This document shows positions 7,657 through 15,213 of a stretch of DNA of 52,937 bases, piece after piece. The notes beneath the pieces were generated by a model. The model worked only from the letters and a program-made list of their open reading frames with translations. It searched no databases and had not been told where the DNA came from. The DNA is from JBCCFW01 sp039029535. GTDB taxonomy: Bacteria; Acidobacteriota; JBCCFW01. Location: NCBI GenBank assembly GCA_039029535.1, contig JBCCFW010000031.1, forward strand, positions 1 to 52,937, read 5' to 3'. Positions within the stretch are counted from its first letter, which is position 1. Each line of letters opens with the position of its first letter. Position numbers and translations under genes: made by a program.

Positions 7657-9414
7657 ATGCCCACCGCCCCCCACCGCCCCGTCCTCGCCTTCTCGAGCCG
7701 GACCTCTCGATGCGAGCACCGCAAAACCACGGGTCGGCTCTGGGGCCGGACTGCATCGCTTCTCCTCGCCACCGCCTTCGTCTCCCCCGCCACCCTCGGC
7801 TGCCAGCGCCCACTCTCCACGACGGGCTGCCACGTCGTCCCCGAGGCCCCCACGGCGCCTCGCGGCGCGCCCGTTCGGGTCACCGTCACGCTCGACAACG
7901 TCCCGGCTCCCGGAGAGCCGATCCTCAACGACGTCGTGTTCGTCGTCGCGCTGGAAGCCTCGACGCTCCCGATCGACGGCGGCTGCTTCGTCACGGAGTG
8001 GGAGCCCGCCCTGGTCGACCCCCCCGAGCAGGAGATCGTCCTCGACGATCCCCGCGACCCCTTCGCCGACGATCCGTCGAGCTGGACCCTCACCTACACG
8101 ATCGATCCGCTCGTGCTCGACCAGGGTGTCTTCGCCAGCTTCCGCGCCGAGGCCACGACAGCGGGAGGCGTCCCCATCGCCCGGCGTCAGTGCTTCGGCA
8201 GCACCTGCATCGCCACGCCGGAGCTCACGTCCAGCGAGACGACGCCCACCGCCCGCTTCGAAGACGAGCTCGTCACCGGTGAGGCGGGCGCGACGCTCCC
8301 TCTGACCCTCCACGTCGACCGCAACGGGCACGATCCGACGCGTTCCCTCACCGTGCGCGTCACGCCGCAGAATCCCGACGACCCCGACGCCCTCTTCCCG
8401 ATCGAGCCCGCCGAGCTGACCACGATCGGCCTGCGTCTCGAGCCCGGCGAAGACACCGTCCGCTTCGAGTCCACCCTGCCCCTCCCCTGCTTCGCCGGCT
8501 CGACCAACGGCTACCACGTGACGCTGACCGACGACGCTGACGTCGAGCTCTTCAACAGCCGCACCACTCAGTGGGGCGGTCTCGGCCTTGCTCGGGTGCA
8601 GGACGCCGCGCTCACTCGGCGCGACGTGCTCGAGGCTGGCCGGGCTTCGGAGACGCCCACCACCTGTGAAGACGTCACCGTCCGCACCCGGCTCGTCGCC
8701 CGCAACCCCTACCTCGACGTCTCCCTCGACGACCTGCGTCTCCATCTCCCTCTTCCCGACGGTCTCGAGCTGCTCTCGTCCGACTTCCGCTTCGTCGACA
8801 ACCCCCTGGATGCGATCGATCCCGACCCCGGTCTTCTCCTGGCCGGCGTGATCGTCGAAGAGGTCCGACGTGGAGTCGACTTCCGACTCGACACGCTGCT
8901 CGATCGTCACGCGCTCTTCGAGCCGCCCGCCCCGATCTTCCGCGACGTCCTTCTCCTCGATCTCGAGCTCACGACCTCGAACCCCGACGTGATCATCGAC
9001 GGTGCGCTCGTGCTTCCCGAGCTCACGCTGGAAGCCATGGCCGACGGCGAGCTCGTGACGGCGACCAGTCCGGCCGTCATCGTTCCCATCGCCCCCGGCA
9101 GCGCTCCCACCGAGGTGTCGAGCCCCGACACCACCGCGCCCCTGCTCTGGGAATCGCTGACCGAGCTGACTTGGGAAGAAGCGACGCTCAGCGGCTCCTC
9201 ACGCTTCGACGTTCTCCGAGGAGAGCTCTTCGGGCTTCGCGAGCGCGTGCCCACGCCCTGCCTGGTCAGCGGCCTGCCCGAGGCCAGCCACTCGGACGGG
9301 GAGATCCCGGAGAGCGGCTTCTACTACCTCGTGCGCGGCACGGGCTGTGGCGCGACGGGTCCCGCCGGAAGGGACAGCCAAGGCATCGACCGACTCGCTG
9401 GCTCCTGTCCCTGA
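7657..9414 (+). CDS. exported beta-rich protein with the shared C-terminal module
   Basis: A 585-residue protein. A basic N-terminus of ~30 residues precedes a hydrophobic stretch (LLLATAFVSPATLGC), read as a signal peptide, possibly of lipoprotein type because a Cys follows directly. The central ~430 residues alternate strands and turns rich in D, P, V and T with a few cysteines, and I recognise no family. The last ~90 residues carry the fibronectin-like module seen in several proteins here: LTWEEA, FDVLRGEL, a Cys-Leu pair, GFYYLVRGTGCG, then GRDSQGIDR and a terminal CP. The only in-frame Met is at the given start, so a long leader is possible. Probably surface-bound or periplasmic; function unknown. 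Confidence 0.7.
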   Translation: MPTAPHRPVLAFSSRTSRCEHRKTTGRLWGRTASLLLATAFVSPATLGCQRPLSTTGCHVVPEAPTAPRGAPVRVTVTLDNVPAPGEPILNDVVFVVALEASTLPIDGGCFVTEWEPALVDPPEQEIVLDDPRDPFADDPSSWTLTYTIDPLVLDQGVFASFRAEATTAGGVPIARRQCFGSTCIATPELTSSETTPTARFEDELVTGEAGATLPLTLHVDRNGHDPTRSLTVRVTPQNPDDPDALFPIEPAELTTIGLRLEPGEDTVRFESTLPLPCFAGSTNGYHVTLTDDADVELFNSRTTQWGGLGLARVQDAALTRRDVLEAGRASETPTTCEDVTVRTRLVARNPYLDVSLDDLRLHLPLPDGLELLSSDFRFVDNPLDAIDPDPGLLLAGVIVEEVRRGVDFRLDTLLDRHALFEPPAPIFRDVLLLDLELTTSNPDVIIDGALVLPELTLEAMADGELVTATSPAVIVPIAPGSAPTEVSSPDTTAPLLWESLTELTWEEATLSGSSRFDVLRGELFGLRERVPTPCLVSGLPEASHSDGEIPESGFYYLVRGTGCGATGPAGRDSQGIDRLAGSCP

Positions 9415-9444
9415 ACAAAGTGACTGAAGCTGAGGACGAATGAC

Positions 9445-9481
9445 GCGACCCGCCGACAGGCCTCGGCCAAGGGCGGGTCGC
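9445..9481 (+). terminator. candidate terminator hairpin
   Basis: Arms GCGACCCGCC (9445-9454) and GGCGGGTCGC (9472-9481) pair perfectly over 10 bp around a 17-base loop, starting 31 bases after the preceding stop. Only two Ts follow, so it may be a weak or factor-assisted terminator. Its right arm touches the next gene's promoter. Confidence 0.5.
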
Positions 9482-9511
9482 TTGACGGGTCTTCGAACGA
9501 GTCTCTAGCCT
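9482..9511 (+). promoter_or_regulatory. candidate promoter TTGACG-N18-TAGCCT
   Basis: TTGACG (9482-9487) and TAGCCT (9506-9511) are spaced by 18 bases. Transcription would begin near 9518. That argues against an ATG at 9518 as the translation start and supports the ATG at 9557. The same layout (TTGACA-N18-TAGCTT) precedes the gene at 39387. Confidence 0.4.
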
Positions 9512-9556
9512 TCCTGCATGTCGATGCACGCACTCGCATCGCGGAGGGAACCGCTC

Positions 9557-11257
9557 ATGCTGTCGCTCGATCGCGCACCCTGTCGACCCGTCGCTCTCAC
9601 GCTCCTGTGCCTGTTCTCGGCCTCCACGCGAGCTGACGTTGCCAAGGTCGACGCAGCGCCCCTCGCTCCGGCCCGCACGCTGTCCGACCGCATCGTCACG
9701 GAGATCGTGAAGCTCGAGTCCGATGACGGCGAGACTCACGACGACTACGGCCATGACGTTGCGCTGTCCGGTGACACGCTGATCATCGTTGAGCGAGGAC
9801 GTAGCGTCGACCCCCGTCGGCGCGGTCGCCTCCAAGTGCACCGACGAGACGCTGACGGTGTCAATGCCTGGGGACGGGTGGCGGTCATCGACCTCGACGA
9901 CGATCTCCTCCGCACTGCCAATGCCCTCACGCTTTCGGGAGACACCCTCGCGACGGGCGTGTCCCAGGAAACTCGAGTGGCCATCGCCATCCACGAGCGT
10001 GATGCCGGTGGACCGGAAGCGTGGGGCCGGACCAGGCTCATCGATCCGGACGACCGAATCGACTCACAAATCTTCATGGACCTTCACCTCGAAGGCGACC
10101 GCCTCGTCGTCGGCTTGCCCTACGCGGTGCCCGACGAAACGGGCGCCGTGCACGTCTTCGAGAGAAACGAAGGAGGCCCAGGAAACTGGGGGCACGTCGT
10201 GGAGCTCGTGCCCTCCGAGAGAGACTTCACCAATCGGTTCGGCTGGTCCGTGTCGAGTCATGGCGACACGATCGTCGCAGGCTCGACCGGGCTGGGCCGG
10301 GTTCATGTCTTCGAGCGTCAGCCCGACGGGAGCTGGCCCGAGACGGCACTGTTCAGCGGAGAGGGCGAAGGATTCGCTGCCGATGTCGCCCTGGGCCCGA
10401 CCACGCTCATCGTAGCAGGCGGAGCCATCGTCCGAGAGGAGCTCGAGCTGGTCCACGTCTTCGAGCGAGACCTCGATGCTCCCTCGGGCTGGGGCCCGGA
10501 GACGCTCCTCTGGTCCGATCCGTTTCCGGCAAGCCGCGCGTTCGGCTCGCGCCTAGCCCTTCAAGACGATCGGCTCGTGATTGGAGCCCCGTTCTCCAAC
10601 AGCCACAAGGGAGCAGCGTTCGTTTACGAGCGCAATGCCGGCGGTCCCGCGGCCTGGGGTCGCATCGCCCGCCTCGAAGCCGCCGTTCGGGAGTTCAACG
10701 AAAACCTCGGCTACGACGTCGCGCTCTCGGGCAACGTCATCGTCGCCGGCTCGCCGGAACCCTTCGGACAACCGGGCCCCGGAGCCGTCCACGTCTTCGA
10801 GCTCGACTGCGAGGTCGGCGACGACGCCGATGGCGATTGCATCGCCGACCTCCTCGACAACTGCCGCGACGTCCTGAACGCCGGCCAGGCCGATCTCGAT
10901 GCGGACGGCCTCGGCGACGAGTGCGACAACTGCCGTCGCTACGCCAACGCCGGCCAGGCGGACACTGATGTCGACGGCATCGGTGACGCCTGCGACTTCA
11001 CCTGGGGCGACCTCGCGCCCGCGGGAGCGCCCGACGGTCGCGTCGACGTCGGCGACGTGGTCGCCCTGCTGCGACGGGCCGTCGGCACGCTGCCGGTGAC
11101 CGACGACGACCTCCGTCGCGGCAACGTCTCCCCCACGATCACCGAGCTCGAACTGCTCGCTCCCGACCCAGCCGCGCCCGAGATCATCGACATCGCCGAC
11201 GTCGTTCAAGTGCTGCGAATCGCCGTGGGCCTCGACGTCTTCGCGTCACCTCGATGA
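9557..11257 (+). CDS. secreted FG-GAP propeller protein with TSP3 repeats and dockerin-like tail
   Basis: A 566-residue exported protein. The ATG at 9557 is preferred over one at 9518. It has GGAGGG 8 bases upstream, gives a normal signal peptide (cleavage after STRA), and the candidate promoter sits too close to 9518. Residues ~45-420 contain about seven FG-GAP-type blades (G-x-D-V-A-L-S-G-D-T, then HVFER-x-x-G-G-P-x-x-WG), a beta-propeller fold. Residues ~422-480 are thrombospondin-3 calcium repeats with D-x-D-x-D-G-x-x-D and DNC motifs. Residues ~484-560 hold two dockerin-like loop-helix units (DGRVDVGDVVALLRRAVG and IDIADVVQVLRIAVG). Dockerin-like tails dock to cohesins in cellulosomes, but no cohesin is in the window. 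A role in adhesion or substrate binding is inference. Confidence 0.82.
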   Translation: MLSLDRAPCRPVALTLLCLFSASTRADVAKVDAAPLAPARTLSDRIVTEIVKLESDDGETHDDYGHDVALSGDTLIIVERGRSVDPRRRGRLQVHRRDADGVNAWGRVAVIDLDDDLLRTANALTLSGDTLATGVSQETRVAIAIHERDAGGPEAWGRTRLIDPDDRIDSQIFMDLHLEGDRLVVGLPYAVPDETGAVHVFERNEGGPGNWGHVVELVPSERDFTNRFGWSVSSHGDTIVAGSTGLGRVHVFERQPDGSWPETALFSGEGEGFAADVALGPTTLIVAGGAIVREELELVHVFERDLDAPSGWGPETLLWSDPFPASRAFGSRLALQDDRLVIGAPFSNSHKGAAFVYERNAGGPAAWGRIARLEAAVREFNENLGYDVALSGNVIVAGSPEPFGQPGPGAVHVFELDCEVGDDADGDCIADLLDNCRDVLNAGQADLDADGLGDECDNCRRYANAGQADTDVDGIGDACDFTWGDLAPAGAPDGRVDVGDVVALLRRAVGTLPVTDDDLRRGNVSPTITELELLAPDPAAPEIIDIADVVQVLRIAVGLDVFASPR

Positions 11258-11264
11258 GCAGAGC

Positions 11265-12053
11265 TCAACCCAACCCGCTCGGACGACCGATTGCGTCGCG
11301 GAACGCTGCGATTGCCTCCTCGCTCCAGTCGCTCTCCGGGCGCGGCTCGAGGTCGAAGTGGCCGTGTCGGTCTCGTCCTCGCACGAGCGTCGCCGAATCC
11401 CTCGCCTTGAGCTGTCGCACGTCGGCTCGCACGTAACGCACGACGAGACCGATGCGCGGCTGCTTCGACACGTTTGGACCCGAGCCGTGCACGAGCGCGA
11501 GGTGATGGAGAGACGCTTGCCCGGGTGCGAGCTCGACGTCGATGACACGCTCCTCGTCGACCCCGAGCCGCGCCGTCTGCCCGAAGAACAGCATGTTGTT
11601 CTCGTCGTCGGTCCTGTCGTGGTCGAGACGTCCCAGACGATGACTCCCCGGGACCACGCGGAGGCAGCCGCTGTCTCGACGGCTCGGCGTGAGCGCCAGC
11701 CACGCGTTCACCACTCCATCGACGGGTTCCAGGCCGGCGTAGGCCGAGTCCTGGTGAAAAGACACGAAGCTCGGATCGCTGGCCGGCTTGACGAAGAAGT
11801 CGGTCGACCAGCAGAGGATGTCGGGCCCCAACACCGACTCGACGTGGTCGACGAGGCGGGGGTCGTGAACGAGCGCGTCGAGCCAGCGCACGAGGAGATG
11901 AACCTTGAAGCGCTGCTCCTCGCCCAGGTGCGCGCGGGCCTGAGCTTGGAACTCCTCGTACGCCGCTGCGGCCTCGCCGGCCTCCGCCTCCGACAACACG
12001 GTGAGCGGAGCGACGTGACCGTCCTCGGCGAATCGAGTGGCGAGCTCGCTCAC
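11265..12053 (-). CDS. phytanoyl-CoA dioxygenase (PhyH) family Fe(II)/2-oxoglutarate oxygenase
   Basis: A 262-residue protein with the non-haem iron facial triad: H100 and D102 in SFHQDSAY, distal H189 in LVHGSGPN, and the 2-oxoglutarate-binding R200 in QPRIGLVVRY. The start is the GTG at 12053. AGGAG lies ~10 bases upstream, and the protein then begins SELATRFAEDGHV, the usual PhyH N-terminus. An upstream GTG at 12119 would add 22 unlike residues. PhyH enzymes hydroxylate or halogenate small molecules, and the substrate here is unknown. It is convergent with the FG-GAP gene (7-bp gap) and divergent from the DUF2867 gene. Confidence 0.85.
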   Translation of the reverse strand: MSELATRFAEDGHVAPLTVLSEAEAGEAAAAYEEFQAQARAHLGEEQRFKVHLLVRWLDALVHDPRLVDHVESVLGPDILCWSTDFFVKPASDPSFVSFHQDSAYAGLEPVDGVVNAWLALTPSRRDSGCLRVVPGSHRLGRLDHDRTDDENNMLFFGQTARLGVDEERVIDVELAPGQASLHHLALVHGSGPNVSKQPRIGLVVRYVRADVRQLKARDSATLVRGRDRHGHFDLEPRPESDWSEEAIAAFRDAIGRPSGLG

Positions 12054-12170
12054 GGGTGATGCTCTCCTCGGGCCGTGCGATGCGTCACGACACCAACACG
12101 GCTTCCCTTCGAGCGACACGCTACCCTGAATTGGTGGGCCGCACCTGATTCAGGCCACGTGGAGGACACG

Positions 12171-12731
12171 GTGCAGATCTCCGATGAGCTTCATCGCTCC
12201 CGCCCCTGGCGCGTGCACGAGCTGGCTCCGGACTTCCCGCTGCACGACGCGTGGCGCTTCGAGATCGAGGGGAGCGCCGACGACTTCGACGAGTTCCTCC
12301 GCGTGCAAGAGCAGGCCTTCACCGCCCGCTCGGCCGGACGCTGGTCGGCCGCCGGCCTGCTCTTCCGGCTTCGTGAGGCGATGAGCCTCCTCGACGCCGA
12401 CCCCGGTCTCCCCCGCGTGCGCGAGCGCATCGGCGGTGACCGCGAGTCGAGCCTGGGTCCCTTCGAGCTCGTCTACCGCGAGCCCGACGAGTGCCTCCAC
12501 GAGATCTGCAACCGCACCGTCCACGCCCTGCTCCATCTCGGCTGGGTCGAGACCGACGACGGCTGGTCTCCGGAGATGGCCGTGTACGTGAAGCCCCAGG
12601 GCTGGCTCGGACGCGGCTACATGGCGCTCATCAACCCATTCCGGCACCTGATCGTGTACCCCACGCTCATGCGCCGGGTGCGCGAGGCCTGGACGACCCG
12701 GACGGCCGAGCCAGGAGAGACCCGGCACTGA
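12171..12731 (+). CDS. DUF2867-like protein
   Basis: Taken from the GTG at 12171, which has GGAGGA about 5 bases upstream; an in-frame open frame extends to 12075 but reads as unstructured leader. The 186-residue product has WRVHELAPDFPLHDAWRFEI near the start, an arginine-rich amphipathic segment (WSAAGLLFRLREAMSLL) and late strands EMAVYVKPQ and LIVYPTLM. This order resembles DUF2867, a SRPBCC-like fold of unknown function. The family assignment is moderate. It is convergent with the SRPBCC gene 18 bp downstream. Confidence 0.65.
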   Translation: MQISDELHRSRPWRVHELAPDFPLHDAWRFEIEGSADDFDEFLRVQEQAFTARSAGRWSAAGLLFRLREAMSLLDADPGLPRVRERIGGDRESSLGPFELVYREPDECLHEICNRTVHALLHLGWVETDDGWSPEMAVYVKPQGWLGRGYMALINPFRHLIVYPTLMRRVREAWTTRTAEPGETRH

Positions 12732-12749
12732 GCCCGGCGACTCACTGAC

Positions 12750-13568
12750 TCAGGCCGGTGGTGGGAACTGCTCCGCGAACCAGGGCGTCCAGGTCGACTC
12801 CATCGTCTGCGCCGTCGCTTCAGCCTCGTCGCCGAAGAGATAGAAGCGCACCGACACGACGGTCTGCTCGCCCAGGCCCAGCGTGAACCAGTGGGTCAGC
12901 CCCGGAACCGGCTCACTCGTGCGAAGCAGCAGCTCCTGCTCGTGGGGAGCCTCACCCGGTCGGCCCACCCGCTCGACCTGCCCACGCACCGCCGGCAAGC
13001 CCTCGACCTCGACGCAGAGCTCGTCACCCTCGATCACGTCACCAACGCCGAGGGCAGCACGCAGCACGTTCCAGGCCTCCGGAGCCGACTGGGCGCTCAT
13101 GGCCGAGAGCTGCACCTGCGTGCCGAACTGGCCGGGGAAGTGAACGAGGTAGAGCCGCAGGATGCGGAAGAAGTCGGGCCAGCCGCTCTCCCAGGCCTCG
13201 AGCTCCTTGTCCCAGTCGTCCTTGCTCGTGAACAGGCTGTGGACCACGCGAACGATGCAGGTGTCACCGTCCTTGGCCTCGACGATCCACTCGGTCCCGA
13301 CCGGCGGTGCTTCCGGGCCGAGGTCGTGGCTCTCGGCCTCGAGCCGACGAGGCGCGTCCCAGGCCGTGACCTTGGAGATGGAGTCCATCCCCGGACCGAA
13401 CGAGCACTTCATCTCACCGCCCACGCGCTCTTCGACGGTCGACGGGACGAACCACGACGAGACGCCGGGGCCGGTGGCGATGGCCTTCCAGACCTCTTCC
13501 GGGGTGCCGGGAACCTCGACCTCGACCTCGACGCGTCGGTGTCCGGAGTCGTCGTGCTGCACGCTCAT
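12750..13568 (-). CDS. SRPBCC (AHSA1-like) domain protein
   Basis: A 272-residue cytosolic protein. Residues ~10-150 are an activator-of-Hsp90-type START/SRPBCC domain: VEVEVPGTPEEVWKAIATG, SSWFVPS, GGEMKCSFG, WDAPRRLEAE, and a final long helix WESGWPDFFRIL. This is the form widespread in bacteria next to ArsR regulators. Residues ~160-272 may be a second, weaker copy or a substrate cap. SRPBCC proteins bind hydrophobic ligands in a deep cavity. Its start overlaps the regulator's stop (ATGA at 13565-13568), so the pair is one operon under the inverted repeat at 14181. The ligand is unknown. Confidence 0.83.
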   Translation of the reverse strand: MSVQHDDSGHRRVEVEVEVPGTPEEVWKAIATGPGVSSWFVPSTVEERVGGEMKCSFGPGMDSISKVTAWDAPRRLEAESHDLGPEAPPVGTEWIVEAKDGDTCIVRVVHSLFTSKDDWDKELEAWESGWPDFFRILRLYLVHFPGQFGTQVQLSAMSAQSAPEAWNVLRAALGVGDVIEGDELCVEVEGLPAVRGQVERVGRPGEAPHEQELLLRTSEPVPGLTHWFTLGLGEQTVVSVRFYLFGDEAEATAQTMESTWTPWFAEQFPPPA

Positions 13569-14167
13569 GCTCTCGTCTCCTTCGTGTTGGCACGTGGCCG
13601 GGGATGCGCCAGGACGACGAGCCGATGCGCCCGGCCTCCCGGCGCGGCCTCGTCGTGATAGCGAGCGACGAGCTGCGCGACCGCGGTCGTGAGCTCCTCG
13701 CTGAAGGCCGCGCGATCGGCGGCGCTGCGGAACCGAATCGTCGTGTCGATCGACAGCGTCGCGAGACGCTTGCCGGTGCGCGTCGCTCGACGAAACGCCG
13801 CCCCGACCTCGCGCACCGCCCGCGCCGCCAGGGCGACCAGGTAGCTCGCAGACAGGCGGTCGGAGTCAGGCGAAGGCTCGGCAGCAAGGGGCCCGAGCGC
13901 CGCTGGCGACACGACGTAGCTGCTGGCGGTCGCCACGAGCAGGCGTTCGGTCAGGCCTCCCCACTGCCGCTCCTCCGCGACCGTGACGAGCCCGTGCGAC
14001 TCGAGCGCGCGCAGGTGGTAGTTCACCTTCTGACGTGGCAGCTCCAGACGCGAGGCGAGCCCGGCCGCCGAGGCGGGTCGGGCGAGCTCGGCCAGCAGCC
14101 GGGCGCGCAACGGCTCCAAGGCGACCACCGCCGCCTCGGGCTCCTCGATGACCTCGACGTCGAGCAT
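13565..14167 (-). CDS. ArsR-type winged-helix transcriptional regulator
   Basis: A 200-residue regulator starting at the ATG at 14167; a longer frame to 14194 would run through the operator. Residues ~15-75 form a winged helix-turn-helix: LRARLLAELARPASAAGLASRLELPRQ is the HTH and VNYHLRALESHGLVTV the recognition helix and wing. The remaining ~120 residues are an effector or dimer domain with a long helix. No metal-binding cysteine cluster is visible, so it is not a metal sensor of the classical kind. It overlaps the SRPBCC gene and is likely autoregulated through the inverted repeat 14 bp upstream of its start. Confidence 0.85.
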   Translation of the reverse strand: MLDVEVIEEPEAAVVALEPLRARLLAELARPASAAGLASRLELPRQKVNYHLRALESHGLVTVAEERQWGGLTERLLVATASSYVVSPAALGPLAAEPSPDSDRLSASYLVALAARAVREVGAAFRRATRTGKRLATLSIDTTIRFRSAADRAAFSEELTTAVAQLVARYHDEAAPGGRAHRLVVLAHPRPRANTKETRA

Positions 14168-14180
14168 GCCCGAGTGTCGG

Positions 14181-14204
14181 CCTTGACAACTCAATTTGTC
14201 AAGG
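14181..14204. promoter_or_regulatory. perfect 9-bp inverted repeat, candidate ArsR operator
   Basis: CCTTGACAA (14181-14189) and TTGTCAAGG (14196-14204) are perfect inverted repeats around a 6-base AT-rich centre. They lie 14 bp upstream of the regulator's ATG on the minus strand, and the right arm overlaps the end of the LysR gene. Size, symmetry and place fit a dimeric winged-helix repressor site. Confidence 0.7.
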
Positions 14205-15143
14205 CGCGCTCGATGAATGGAGACCGACCTTCTCGAGCTCCCCTTTCAGCACCTCGACGAAGCGCTCCTGCGCCCCGGTCGGCTCGATGTCGGGCCGCTG
14301 GAGGAGACAGGCGGACTCCGGTGGACCGGGCAGGGTCACGGGGAGAGGTGCCGCCGCGACGAGATGGCCGCCGAAGGCCAGCACGGCCTGGGGCAACACC
14401 GAGAGATAGCCCGCCTCCAGGACCATGACGACGGCGAGCGGCAGGTCGTGCGTGACCAGGCCGGGCCGGGGCGCTTCGCGTCCCCCATCTCGAAACAGCG
14501 CCTTCAGTCGGATCGTCGCCGGATCCTCGGCCGGCGGAAGGACCCACCGCTGCTCACTCAAGGCAGCCAGCGCGTCGAAGTCGGGCTCGTCCCAACCATC
14601 GCGTACCGAGTGGTCGACGCGGGCCACGAGCACCGGCTGGTCCTCGAAGAGCGGTGTCACGCGCAGCTCCGCCAGCGGCTGCCCCTGTCGTGCGAGGAGG
14701 AGATCGAGCCGACCCTCGCGCAGGTCGTCGAGGAGCTCGGGCTCGGCTCCGAGCGTGAGGCTCACCCGGACCGGACGAGCTTCCCGGTTGAGCGTCGTGA
14801 TGGTCCTCGCCACGGGCACGGGTGAGAGCCGAGGAACGATGCCGACCCGCAGCTCGGAGCCGGCCTCGTCGCGGACGACCGCCAGCTCGTCCTCGGCTCG
14901 ACGGGTGATCGCCTGGACCGCGCGGCCGTGTCGAAGCAAGGCCTCTCCGGCCACCGTCGGTGTCACGCCTTGCAGCCGTCGTTCGAAGAGCGGCGCCTCC
15001 GCCCGCGCCTCGAGCGTGCGGAGCGTTCGGCTCAACGCGGGTTGCGAGGTCCCGAGCTCCTGGGCCGCAGCAGTGAGCGTCCCGGCCTCGGCGATGGTCG
15101 CGATGACCAGCAAGTCCTGTGGGGAGAGCACGTTGAGAGCCAT
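14199..15143 (-). CDS. LysR family transcriptional regulator
   Basis: A 314-residue protein of standard LysR length. Residues ~7-65 are the N-terminal helix-turn-helix (LLVIATIAEAGTLTAAAQEL, then TSQPALSRTLRTLE with the signature S-x-x-A-L-S-R). This is followed by the linker helix and a periplasmic-binding-like effector domain (~97-300) with LRVGIVPRL and REGRLDLLLA. The effector cannot be told. It is divergent from a secreted-protein gene 70 bp away, the classic layout for a LysR target, but that target is an odd one for a metabolic regulator. Its 3' end overlaps the ArsR operator. Confidence 0.9.
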   Translation of the reverse strand: MALNVLSPQDLLVIATIAEAGTLTAAAQELGTSQPALSRTLRTLEARAEAPLFERRLQGVTPTVAGEALLRHGRAVQAITRRAEDELAVVRDEAGSELRVGIVPRLSPVPVARTITTLNREARPVRVSLTLGAEPELLDDLREGRLDLLLARQGQPLAELRVTPLFEDQPVLVARVDHSVRDGWDEPDFDALAALSEQRWVLPPAEDPATIRLKALFRDGGREAPRPGLVTHDLPLAVVMVLEAGYLSVLPQAVLAFGGHLVAAAPLPVTLPGPPESACLLQRPDIEPTGAQERFVEVLKGELEKVGLHSSSAP

Positions 15144-15213
15144 ATCAAGATGTCATCCAGAGAGACCAATTTGATACTTTTCCGATCTATACCACGGACC
15201 GGATACTCCGGAC
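15144..15213. promoter_or_regulatory. AT-rich divergent promoter region with TATCAA/TTGATA inverted repeat
   Basis: This 70-bp spacer is distinctly AT-richer than its surroundings. It holds TATCAA (15143-15148, overlapping the LysR start codon) and TTGATA (15171-15176) as an inverted pair, and TATACC (15188-15193), a reasonable -10 for the rightward gene. A LysR protein could act here on both genes; this is inferred from layout. Confidence 0.4.

Noticed and set aside
7015..8910. A 631-residue minus-strand ORF over the GH9-like gene's end and the following gene
   Set aside because: It crosses a strong plus-strand terminator and overlaps two credible plus-strand genes; its composition is Arg/Gly/Glu-rich without domains.
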